36,377 nucleotides of DNA from a virus. The stretch is taken from IMG/VR virus record IMGVR_UViG_3300025137_000114, positions 1 to 36,377 of that record; one strand, given 5' to 3'. The notes below the pieces were generated by a model. That model ran no database searches. It saw nothing but the letters and a program-made list of their open reading frames with translations, and was not told the origin of the DNA. The translations under genes and the position numbers were made by a program. The first letter of the stretch is position 1. Each line of letters begins with the position of its first letter. Shown here piece by piece: positions 14,028-24,200 of the stretch.

Positions 14028-14762
14028 ATGGCTGAAGGAAAATCAGAAGGGTATTTCATTAACGGCGTAGAAGCTAAGTACCCACATCTAGATAAAACTT
14101 ACAACTGGGACGATTCTGAAGGGCGTAGTATGCCGTGCAAGCCGCTTGCAGCTAATGCAGCGTACGATACTAATTTTATTATGTCTGAAGACACCGCAGA
14201 CGCGCTGTGGAAAGAGATGCGTGCAGCATACAAAGAGCGGCAGAAAGCCGAATCTAAGTGGCCTGTGAAGTTTGACAAGCCGTTTACTGAAGAAGACGAC
14301 GGTAGACTTACTTTCAAAGCCAGTTTGAAGGGCGCTTATAATGGCGAACCTACTGCGGCACCAAGGCAGGTTGACTCTAGTAACGTAACGCTCGCAGAGG
14401 ATTTTCAGTTAACGTCAGGTAGCACTGTGAACCTGTATGTAACTTTTGTGCCTTACCACATGAAAACTGGTACAGGGGTTTCCTTACGACTAAGAGCAGT
14501 GCAAGTCACTAACTACGTACCTAGGAAAGAGACTTCTCCGTTTGGTGCAGTAGAAGGTGGTTTTGTTGCTGCTGCAAGTGATGACGAGAGTCCTTTTGGC
14601 GCTCAAGCAACCACTGCAAAGGTAAGTGACGACGACGATTGGGGTGACGAAGACGAGGCTTCAGTTAAAGAACCTAAGAAAGTAGTCAAGAAGACGGTTG
14701 CCCCCAAAGAAGAGAAGGCTGAGATAGCTGCGGTTATTGATGATTGGGACGACAACGACTAG
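14028..14762 (+). CDS. Probable single-stranded DNA-binding protein (DUF2815-like)
   Basis: The 244-residue protein has a beta-rich N-terminal two-thirds, including a FKASLKGAYNGEP segment and TVNLYVTFVPYHMKTGTGVSLRLRA, reminiscent of the OB-fold of DUF2815-type phage SSBs. The C-terminus (about 187-244) is low-complexity and ends in DDWDDND, an acidic tail like those of T7 gp2.5 and bacterial SSB, which recruit replication partners. Start ATG after TAGGAGAACAC. Its location before the primase-helicase supports the assignment. Sequence alone cannot prove ssDNA binding. Confidence 0.7.
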   Translation: MAEGKSEGYFINGVEAKYPHLDKTYNWDDSEGRSMPCKPLAANAAYDTNFIMSEDTADALWKEMRAAYKERQKAESKWPVKFDKPFTEEDDGRLTFKASLKGAYNGEPTAAPRQVDSSNVTLAEDFQLTSGSTVNLYVTFVPYHMKTGTGVSLRLRAVQVTNYVPRKETSPFGAVEGGFVAAASDDESPFGAQATTAKVSDDDDWGDEDEASVKEPKKVVKKTVAPKEEKAEIAAVIDDWDDND

Positions 14763-14777
14763 TCCCCAATAACCCTT

Positions 14778-14826
14778 ACTGTGGCTAGGATTTCCGAAGA
14801 GGGTGTACCGACACCCCTGCCACAGT
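14778..14826 (+). other. Nested hairpin in primase-helicase leader
   Basis: ACTGTGGC (14778-14785) pairs perfectly with GCCACAGT (14819-14826), enclosing GGGTGT (14801-14806) paired with ACACCC (14811-14816) and a 4-nt ACCG loop. The 5' side has a 15-nt single-stranded arm, the 3' side only 2 nt. It lies in the 89-base gap between the SSB-like stop and the primase-helicase ATG at 14852. No long U-tract follows. It may be a processing site, a translation control element or a weak terminator. Confidence 0.5.
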
Positions 14827-14851
14827 GTCTCTCGGTTTTGGGTGAAACGTC

Positions 14852-17668
14852 ATGGAAACAAAAGAATTTCTAAGCGAGGTGCTTAGTGACAGTGGTTGGT
14901 ACTGCCTGTTTGGTAACGACACTGAGAAAGACCGTAGGACGCAGAAGTTCTACGCTACAATTAATGAACTAGTAGATGAGTCATACATCCTAGACCAGCA
15001 GGGGTATGACGTTTATTTTGCCTTAGCTACATTTAGGGAGAAAGGTTCTCGTAAAGTAGAGAACGTACAGAATTTAAAGTCCTTATTTTTAGATTTGGAC
15101 TGTGGGCCTAGTAAAGATTTTACAACGCAAAAAGAAGCCATAGACAAACTACGTAAGTTTGTTCGTGACTTGAAATTACCTAAGCCTTTAATGGTAAGTT
15201 CTGGGCGTGGGGTACATGTATATTGGATACTAGAAGAAGCCGTCCCGCTAGAGGAGTGGTTGCCGGTAGCGGAACAACTTAAAGTCCGTTGCGCTAAACA
15301 TAAGTTCTTAGCTGATCCAGCTGTTACCGCCGATGCTGCGCGGGTACTTCGCCCGTTAGGTACGCACAACCACAAGACCTCACCACCTACGGAAGTATTT
15401 AAGTACGGTGTGGAGCTACCCCCGCCCGTTAATTTTGATGTGTTGTCTGAGTTGCTTGGCAAGAACTTGATGCCAGTGGTTACAAAGATTGAAAACCGTA
15501 CCCCCAACGCAACGCTACAAGCACTGATGGGTAACGTAGAAAACAAATTTGGTACTATCGTAAAGAAGATAAACGCAGGTACTGGGTGTAAGCAGCTTGA
15601 ATTAATCGCAACAGATAAAGAAACTACTACAGAGCCTATGTGGCGAGCTGGACTGTCTATAGCAAAATTCTGCTCTGACGGAGAGAAAGCCGCACAATAT
15701 ATATCTAAAGGGCACGAGGGTTACTCGGAAGAAGCTACGGCAGCGAAAGTACAGCAGATAAAAGGGCCGTACCTGTGCGTTAAGTTTGATGAGTTTAACC
15801 CCGATGTGTGCCCTCAGTGCCAGCATTGGAACAAGATAAAATCGCCCATTATTTTAGGCAAGAACGTAATCGCGGCAGAGGGCGAAGATAACATAGTAGA
15901 AGCCCCATCAGCTACGCTACCGAACGCTCCAGTGCAGACATACACTATTCCAGACTACCCAAGCCCTTACTTTCGGGGGGCCAACGGAGGTATATACATA
16001 AGGGCACGGAATGTTGATGGGGAAGCAGAGGAACGTCTTATATACCACAATGATTTTTATGTAGTTAAGCGTGTGGTTGATGTGGAGATTGGTGAGGCTA
16101 TAGTGATGCGGCTTCACCTACCAAAAGACGGGGTGCGAGAGTTTACTGTGCCACTAACTGCTGTTACGTCCCGAGAGGAGTTTCGTAAGAACATGAGTAT
16201 GCAAGGCGTGGCGGTAAACAAGATGGATGAACTTATGCAATATACAACTACTTGGGTAAACGAACTACAAGCTATGGCTACAGCGGACGTGGCTCACCGG
16301 CAGTTTGGCTGGACTAGCGATGCGATGGAGTCTTTTGTACTCGGTAATCAAGAGATATTTGCTGACCGTATAGAGTTCAACCCGCCAGCCTCCAATACTG
16401 TAGCTATGTTCCCAGCGTTTGACGCAAAAGGTTCTTTGTCGGGCTGGAAAGATATGGCTGCTTTCTTGAACGAGAAGGGGCAAGAACCCTACCAATATAT
16501 TATGGGGGCTTCGTTCGGCTCTGCACTCATGCAGCTAATGCCCGTTGCGTGTTCTGTGTTGCACGTACACAGTGACGATTCCGGTTTTGGTAAGACCACC
16601 GCTCAGTTTGCGGGGCTAGGCGTGTGGGGGAACCCAGAAGAACTTATATTAGAGAAAGAAGATACCTACAACACTAAGATGAACAGGGCAGAGGTGTACC
16701 ACAGTGTCCCGCTATTCTTAGATGAGCTTACTAACATGGCCCCAAAAGAACTTAGCGACCTAGCATACCAGTACTATGCTGGTAGGCAGAAACGTAGGCT
16801 AACCAGCGGGGCTAACGTAGAACGGTACAACGGCCCTGCGTGGAGTTTTATGGCGGTGTCCACAGGTAACGCCAGCTTGATAGAAAAGATAATGCTGTAT
16901 AAGAAAGCGCCCAAGGCCGAATCTCAGCGTATTCTTGAGTATAAAATAAGCAAACACTTCAAAGATGCCCAGACCAAAACCCTCACTGATGAGTTTCAGT
17001 CTAACGTGTTGAAGCATTACGGTCATGCAGGAGTGCCGTTTGTACAGTATGTTATTAACAACTTAGAGGAGGTGACTAGCCTACTTAAAAGGGTTCAAGT
17101 AAAAATAGACACCGAGGCTGGACTAGCAGCAGAAAACCGATTCTGGTCAGCTGGTGCAGCGTGTACCCTGTCCGCGTTGATTATATGCAGGAACTTGGGG
17201 CTACTACCCTACAAAAGTAAGCCAGTATATAAGTGGATACTTGAAGTACTTAGAACCAATAAAAAAGGGATAGAGGACATGACCCACTCGGCGGAGCAAA
17301 CGCTTAATGACTACATGAATGATCATTATGGCAATGTTCTGTGGATTAGAAGCACCGATGACCTACGTAAACAGAACGGGAACGGGTTAGACACGCTAGT
17401 CATACCAGACGTTAACCCAAGGGCTAGGCTGGTAGCTAGGTACGAGACGGACTTAAAACGCGCTTACCTAGTACCTAAGCCCCTACGTGAGTGGTGTGGT
17501 AAACAGCAAATAAACTACGCAGCTTTTATTGAATCCCTTACAGAAAAGATGGGGGCTAAAAAATCTAAAATGCGTCTGAGCAAAGGCACTCACATGAACT
17601 TACCCCCTACTGACGTGATCATAGTGAACTGCCTTGTAGAACAAACACAAGAGGACAATGATGAGTAA
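14852..17668 (+). CDS. Primase-helicase (AEP-like primase plus DUF927-like ATPase)
   Basis: The 938-residue protein is a fusion. The N-terminal part (about 1-200) has the primase-polymerase pattern: FLDLDCG (D81, D83), SSGRGVHVYW (H122) and DAARVLRPLGTHNHK (161-175). A linker has C309, C320 and C323 (CPQC), a possible zinc site. The C-terminal half is a DUF927-like helicase domain: Walker A DDSGFGKT (575-582), Walker B PLFLDELT (620-627) and an arginine-rich KRRLTSG sensor region. It would unwind DNA and prime synthesis for PolA. Its stop overlaps the next gene start. Confidence 0.85.
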   Translation: METKEFLSEVLSDSGWYCLFGNDTEKDRRTQKFYATINELVDESYILDQQGYDVYFALATFREKGSRKVENVQNLKSLFLDLDCGPSKDFTTQKEAIDKLRKFVRDLKLPKPLMVSSGRGVHVYWILEEAVPLEEWLPVAEQLKVRCAKHKFLADPAVTADAARVLRPLGTHNHKTSPPTEVFKYGVELPPPVNFDVLSELLGKNLMPVVTKIENRTPNATLQALMGNVENKFGTIVKKINAGTGCKQLELIATDKETTTEPMWRAGLSIAKFCSDGEKAAQYISKGHEGYSEEATAAKVQQIKGPYLCVKFDEFNPDVCPQCQHWNKIKSPIILGKNVIAAEGEDNIVEAPSATLPNAPVQTYTIPDYPSPYFRGANGGIYIRARNVDGEAEERLIYHNDFYVVKRVVDVEIGEAIVMRLHLPKDGVREFTVPLTAVTSREEFRKNMSMQGVAVNKMDELMQYTTTWVNELQAMATADVAHRQFGWTSDAMESFVLGNQEIFADRIEFNPPASNTVAMFPAFDAKGSLSGWKDMAAFLNEKGQEPYQYIMGASFGSALMQLMPVACSVLHVHSDDSGFGKTTAQFAGLGVWGNPEELILEKEDTYNTKMNRAEVYHSVPLFLDELTNMAPKELSDLAYQYYAGRQKRRLTSGANVERYNGPAWSFMAVSTGNASLIEKIMLYKKAPKAESQRILEYKISKHFKDAQTKTLTDEFQSNVLKHYGHAGVPFVQYVINNLEEVTSLLKRVQVKIDTEAGLAAENRFWSAGAACTLSALIICRNLGLLPYKSKPVYKWILEVLRTNKKGIEDMTHSAEQTLNDYMNDHYGNVLWIRSTDDLRKQNGNGLDTLVIPDVNPRARLVARYETDLKRAYLVPKPLREWCGKQQINYAAFIESLTEKMGAKKSKMRLSKGTHMNLPPTDVIIVNCLVEQTQEDNDE

Positions 17669-17954
17669 GAAATTCTTAGCGGCTATCCGCGCCCAAAACA
17701 CAGCACTAGAAGTGGGCAAAGAACGGGGGAAGAGACTGCACACAGACCCTATAGAGCGTGCAGAACAAGGTAAGTTTAGGCGTAATTTAAAACCAGAAGA
17801 GATTATGTCGGTGTTAAACGCGCAAGCGGAAGGTATACCAAGGGCTAAGATAGCCCAGCAGACTGGGTTAGCCCCCGCTGCGGTGTACAATATATCTTAC
17901 AGGTATGAGTTAACTCGTGTTGGGGGGTACAAAGTTTTAGGTAGAGGTAATTAG
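17658..17954 (+). CDS. Small HTH protein (98 aa)
   Basis: The ATGs at 17658 and 17661 lie within the end of the primase-helicase gene. The N-terminal half is very basic. Residues 46-83 hold EEIMSVLNAQ and IPRAKIAQQTGLAPAAVYNI, a convincing helix-turn-helix of the type used by small resolvase-like or regulatory proteins. It probably binds DNA and may regulate the plus-strand operon or the switch to late genes. The TAG stop shares a base with the next GTG start. Confidence 0.65.
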   Translation: MMSKKFLAAIRAQNTALEVGKERGKRLHTDPIERAEQGKFRRNLKPEEIMSVLNAQAEGIPRAKIAQQTGLAPAAVYNISYRYELTRVGGYKVLGRGN

Positions 17955-18193
17955 TGCCTAAGACTGTAGACAACGGTGTGCTTAAGCTAGACGACCTCGC
18001 GCCAGACGGGGTACGAGTAGTAGTCAATTGGGATAAGATGTTAGTAGGGATGTCCGTTTTTGTACCATGTATAAACACAGAAGCTGCGCGTACACAGGCA
18101 CAGGTTATAATGCACCGTAAAGAATGGGGTATGGAGCACAGAGTGCGGACAGAGAGTGGTAAACTAGGTGTACGGGTTTGGCGGACTGTATGA
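17954..18193 (+). CDS. Last plus-strand gene, hypothetical (79 aa)
   Basis: GTG at 17954 overlaps the preceding stop by one base. The product has a segment of alternating beta strands (VRVVVNW, MSVFVPC) and a C-terminus with RVRTESGKLGVRVWRTV, a small mixed fold that may be a nucleic-acid-binding or partner protein of the HTH product. No family recognised. It ends 44 bases before the convergent terminator. Confidence 0.6.
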   Translation: MPKTVDNGVLKLDDLAPDGVRVVVNWDKMLVGMSVFVPCINTEAARTQAQVIMHRKEWGMEHRVRTESGKLGVRVWRTV

Positions 18194-18237
18194 TACCATA
18201 TGAGACGTAGCGCAATGCTACTAGGTTCTCCGACCGG

Positions 18238-18271
18238 CTTACCCCCTTCCTCTCGGTGGGGGGTAAGTTTT
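18238..18271 (+). terminator. Intrinsic terminator ending the plus-strand genes
   Basis: CTTACCCCC (18238-18246) pairs perfectly with GGGGGTAAG (18259-18267), 9 bp with a 12-nt loop, then TTTT (18268-18271). The T-tract includes the stop codon of the converging minus-strand gene. On the minus strand the same stem is not followed by a T-tract, so it ends mainly plus-strand transcripts. A weaker hairpin GTAGC/GCTAC lies at 18207-18221. Confidence 0.8.
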
Positions 18272-21200
18272 AGAAAAACCCTTCTGACTCTACTGCCGAC
18301 TTCATAGCGGAAGATAACAGCACACCGTTGTGCATCAGTAGTGTGGTTCTTTGGTGAGATTTAAGCGACCGCCTTATTGTCTTATTGTTTATGAAAAGTT
18401 TAGCGTTCGCTTTAGCAGCGCTAGAGCTATTAAACTTCATCATATCATCCATAGCTTCTTTTACTGCTTCGCTGTCACCAAAACGCATGGCTACATAGAA
18501 TCTTTTAAGTAGTTTAGATCGTTTACTAAAAGCCGCGTCGTCCATACGTTTGGCTTTAGACGACTCTTCCATGCGGTTCATATATTCCGTAGGCGGGAAT
18601 CCTAAGAACTGAGCAAACAGTTCACCAGACGATACGTCTTCATACATGGCATCCCCGCGCCGAGTTAGCATACCGTCGTCTCTTGGGTAGCGGTACAACG
18701 CTCTGTACGCATTACGAAAGGCTCCGGGTAATATACTTTCAAACCCACGCTCACCATCGCCGTCGGCGCTAAAGATCTCGCCAAACCCTTCGTAGACTCT
18801 AATTCCTACGCTAGTAGCAGGGCCACCGAAGTAGTGAGCAATAGTTTCTTCTGGGGAGGGGTCAGCATTAAACCTATCTGCCTCGACCAACAAGTTGGTA
18901 AGTGCCACACGTTTGGACACATCTAACCCAGTTATTTCAGACAACGCACCCTTATACAACGTGTTGCTGTTAAGCGCCTTACGTACATAGGTTTCAAAAT
19001 CTTCTTCGTCATCGTCTGTAAAGAAGGTATCTACAATCGAACTAATTAAACCAAACAGCGGCATACCTTGCACACCAGCAAGCAGTAATACTGAAACATG
19101 GATTCCAGCAAGTTGTTTAAAGGCAACCCTAGCTTCTTTGGTATCACCGTTGTACTGAGCCTTCGCCCCCTGCCACGCGGTCTTAAGCATTTTGTAGTAC
19201 ATTGTAATGCCGTAGTTCTTATACATAAGAATTACACGCCCAATTCCCGAACGGGCAAATCTAGGCCCAGTCTCTAAGTTGGCACCACCGTTTATCTGTG
19301 TTGTCTCAAACACGGCTTCTTCTGCCGCTGCCGCTTCTGCCGCTGCACGTTCTGTAGGGCTTACCGTACCCTTACCTTTTAGAGCCTTATTTAAAGCTAG
19401 GTTGTACGCCGCCATTAAAGTTACTTGGCGGTTCATAACTTCCGCGTTATGAAACATAAGCGCAGACTGGTTTGTAATCCAATCCATTTTGCTTATGTTT
19501 CGCCCCGAAGAATCCACGCTTAGTGTTTCCGCTATAAAAGACGTACCCAACTGCCCACGTCTAGCCGATAACTCAACTAAAGGTTTAATACTGTTCAGTT
19601 GTGTAATCTGGTCTTTTGATAAGTTTAAATCTTCGCGGACTGTGTAAAGACGTTTACCATTACTAGATCGAGTTACCGTGTAGTAGTTATCAAGCGATGG
19701 TTGTGCCTTGTCTTGGAGTGCTGTTAGCGCGTCTTTAAGCTTGTTATTTCCTTTTAGAGCGGCCCTTACAGAGCGAGGAGCACGCGCATCCCCAAAGATT
19801 GTTTGCTGTGTTTGACTAAACGGAGTGTTAACAAACAAAATTGCAGCGTCTTTAAATGCAGCGTTCGCCTCTTTATACCCGTACCTACCTGCCAACATCG
19901 GATAAGCAAAGAGCGGTATCTGCGACAGGTTAACCAACGCAGAGGAAGCGTTAAATCCAATGGTAAAAAGAAACGCTGCGCGGTTTGCCATCTTAGCGTA
20001 GTTATCCACTGGCGGATTTATTGAAAACTGCCCTCGATCAACAACCTCATCAACAAGAACTTGGTCGTACTTACCAATCTTAGCGTTTGCTTTAAACGTC
20101 TCTATGTACGACCCAATCAACGCACTGTTTTTTATTCTGACGGTCTGTCTGGCTAAATCGTAACCTTTTGTCCTTACTGCCTCAAAAGCATCTTTATCAA
20201 ATCCTTCAGTCTTCTTACGTCTTTGCAGTCCTTTTGCAAAAGAAGACTCAGGCAGTGCTTGAATAAACAAACGCGTAATCTGTTCTTTTGTTTCTGCGTC
20301 TACATTTGGCTGCTGGTTTAATATATCTAGCACCTCACTGACAAAAGCAGGGGGCACCGAATCTCCGTTATAATTAGATTTATCATTCGGATCAAATATA
20401 TCTACTTCCAACCCCTCGCCATCGAAGAATTCCATTGCCTCTTGTCGCTCACCATTACTCTCATAGGAAAATACTGCGGAGTTGCGACCCCCCTTTTTTT
20501 CTTTAACCGCTAAGAAATAGGTACCTTTACGGGTAAGCGGGAAGTAAGGTTCCAGCTTCGATGCTTCTAACATCTTAGCAAGTAGCTCATTCTTTAAGTT
20601 CTTTCTTACGCTTTCGTCTACAGACAGACTATCAATCCTACCCTCTAATACTTTTAGTAGCTCCGCGTATTGGTTCTTATAGAAGTCCCGTAGCTTTACA
20701 TACGTCTCTTGGCCTTCCTTGTCTAGCTTATTGTATTCGTTCCGTAACCTTGTCCACTCTTTAAGTTTTTTGCCTGTGTACTCTGATGCGTCTTTAGTTG
20801 GATCTACTTCTGCTATGGTGCTGTCGTATACAATATTGTTAAACCTATCACTCATAGTTTTTGTAGCTTTATTGGCCCACTCTAATATGGGCAGTAAAGT
20901 TTTTCTGGTAGATGCTTCAGCCGCAGTAAGATCCCCCCGTTGAACATCAATTTGGTCTAGTATTTCTTGAGCGCCGTTCATTTGGTCGGATTTGGCGTAA
21001 TCAGCAATACTGGCGTTAGGCAAAAACCTAAAAAATATTTTTTTAGCTTTGGTCAAAGCAGGGTTTCCCGGCCCAGAAAATGCGCCTTTTATGTCCCGTA
21101 TTAGAGTGCTTCTTTTTTTAGATCCAGCAGCAGCTTCTGCGGCCTCCCTTACCGCTTTACCTACAGCGTTGGCGGTCATATAGTTAAACGACCCTGCGCC

Positions 21201-24200
21201 TATAGACTGAGGTGCTGGCGCTAACAACTGCTCAATTAACACGTCTAATTCTTTAGAGGCGTTTCCTTTTAGAGGTGGGCGCTTAAACAAAGCACGGATC
21301 CCATTAACAAACCGTTGCATAACATTAAGGCGTTCGCCTTTTATGCTAAACCTAGATAGTTCTTTGTGGAATGCAAGATTACCAAAAGCTTCTGCTACAA
21401 ATTCTTCTACATCTGTAGCGCCGTACTGCCCTTTCAGTTGTCCTTTTACATCTTTAAACAACTTAATAATCTGTGTAGCAGCCGCCCCCTTAGTGGGATT
21501 TCGTAGGGCTTGTATGGTAGCCGCGTGAGTCATCTCGTGCAGTAAAGTATGCACACTCATGGCTGCGGGTATGTCTTCGTTTATGACAATTGTATTGTCT
21601 AGATCTATCTCACCAAATTGACCTCTAGAATAGAAGCCATACACTGGATACCCATCAACACTTTTAGATACCCTTTTAGCAATAAGTTTTTCTGCTTCTG
21701 TAGCGTTCTCTGGTAAGTTTTTAGTTGTCCTAGAAAGTAGTACCTTAGTATCGCCCACCATCTTTGACAGCAAGTTAGCAATCAGTTTTATACGTGGGTT
21801 GGTAGAATTTTTAGCAACATCTTGTAGTGCCGCCTTTAGATCCCCCGCTCTTAGTGCAGCTAGGGTGGTTTCCGTAAGGGGTGCGGTCACTCCTTTGACG
21901 GGTATACCTAAAAGATTATTCTGGGTGGGGTCAATATTTATACCCGCGTTTCTTCCTAATACTTGATTTTCTGCATATTCTATAGCAACGTCTTTAGCGG
22001 CCCCTAGTTTTCTTGCTTCTAATATAAGCCTCGCTTTAGTAGCTCGCTCGCCCCCCTCCATCATTTCCCTTGCGTGGGTTATGGCTTCCTTCTCGGTGTA
22101 ACTTGAAGCAGCCGCATCCGTAGACTGTTTGTTCTTACCAACATCAATAGCCTCGCTAAAATACTTAAATAGGGTCGGGACTAATTTATTAGCTTTGCGT
22201 GAGGCGTTAAGCTCTTTCCGTTCGCTTGGTGTTATTTTTTCGGGGTCTAAATCACGATCTGCCTCTACAGCTTTAGCGTCTTTAGCAAGTTCTTTTTCCC
22301 TAGTAATGTTTACGCCGTCTACTACCTCATCCATAGATTTTTGTGGTGTGGTATCTGTATCTTTTGCGTTTAGTGATTTTCCTGTAATCATTGCTTTAGC
22401 AGCTTGAGATTCTTGCGAAACTCTTGCTTGCCTAGCCTGTAGTTTCTTAGCGGCTTCTTTTGGGGTAAAGGCTTTAAATTCTTCTTCCGGAACACCGTCT
22501 ATAAGTATTTCGTTACCTTTCATTACACCTTTGTACTCTGTACCGTCTTCAAACTTAAACGTGTACTCGGGGTAATCACCATCTGTATTCGTTTCAATTG
22601 TTGGTGCTGGCACTCCTTGCGCAGGAGTAATTCTGGCGGCAGCTTTTTTGTCAGCAGCAGCTCTTTTGGCGGCAGCAGCTTTTATTCTTTTTTGTGTTGC
22701 ACCGGGTCTAAGCTTAAGAATTTTTCGCTCGGATGTCGGATCTGTCACGGTTTCGGCGGCGGTTTCGGTGGCGGCAGTAGTATTAGCAGCAGGAGGAGGA
22801 AGAGCAGCAGGAGGAGCAGGAGGAGTACCGGCCCTACGCTCTTTTAATTTCTGTATCGCTTCGGTTCTATTTTTGCCGAGATACCCACCCGTAGGACCGC
22901 CAAGGTCGTTTCGGTCATACCACTCTGGTTTATTAGGTTCTTTAAATATTTCGTAAGAATCTGTACCAAACTCAACAAGTTGGTAAGGATCACCAGCATC
23001 AGTTTTCTTTCTTGTAATTACAGGTTCGGCATCAACCTCAGTGGTGTCATCGGAAGTAGTTTCTGCAACAGTTTCAGTAGCCTCAGAAGTAGTTTCTGCA
23101 ACAGCTTCAGTAGCCTCGGCATCAACCTCAACAGGTTTGGCACCAACCTCAATAGCATCGGAAGTAGTGGTATCATCGGAAGTAGTTTCTGCAACAGCAT
23201 CAGTAGCCTCAGAAGTAGTGGTAGCCTCAGTAACTTGACCTCTGTCAGCCGCAAGCTTGGCTTGTTGCCTTTCGTCTTGCGCTTTTATTTTATTTTTAGC
23301 TGCTTGTTTTTGTTCTTCAGTACTCGTTTCCGTAGTCGCAATAAACGCATTAACATCGTCAACATCTTCGTCAGTAAACCCTTTTTGGCCTGTAATGTCT
23401 TCTATACGCTCTACTTTATTTTTACGCTTGCGTTTTTTACTGGTAGCTTTTGCTCCTTTTTTCGGCCCCTTTTTTATGTTTATACCATCTATATAATCGT
23501 CTACTTGTTCTTCTGTTATTTCTTTTGGGGCTACGTTGTTTGCTTTCGCCAACGCAAGGCGTACATTGACCCTATTTTTTTCAGACTCTTTATCTATTAA
23601 ACCTAACTTGGGTGCCGTTGCGGTAGGTTCTTCAGCGGTAATTTCGGCTTGTTCTTCAGCAAGGATGCTTTGTGCTTCGGCGGAGCGCCTGTCCTGCGAG
23701 GATATTCTTTCTTGTTCTTTTTCTTTTTCTATCGCAGCAAGCCCCTCGGGGGTGCGGTCAAAGTCTCTTGCTCGCCTACTACCACCAAGGAACAAGTCAA
23801 GAAGACCACCAGCTATGCTGCCATACGTAAACGCTTCTTCAGCGCCAGCAAAGGTTTCAACAGTTGCGTCGTATTCTTTCTGGTTAAGGTTCTGTAAAGC
23901 TTCTGATGCTATTTCTTGTGCGCCTTCATACCCACCCGTAATCCCCGCGCTGTAGATTTTTTCACCGATGGTTTCGACTTTCTCTGGGCCTAGCTTATCT
24001 ACTAATTTATTCAGTAACGGTAGGTCTACAGATTTAACAAAACGGGCAATAGGTAGGATTTCTAGCAAGCCGATTGGAGCGCCACGTAGGGTAGCTGCGC
24101 CACGTTCTTCTTCAGTAGCGCCCGATTCACGGGCACGTTCACTTGCTTCACCAGCAGAGGCACCTACACCCAGTAATCCAGCAATACCTGTGGCGGCGAG

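Noticed and set aside
22980-23600. Plus-strand open frame of 206 codons within the 2121-aa gene
   Set aside because: Low-complexity, Phe/Ser-rich reverse reading of the Thr/Ala/Glu region, with no start signal and opposite to the late operon.
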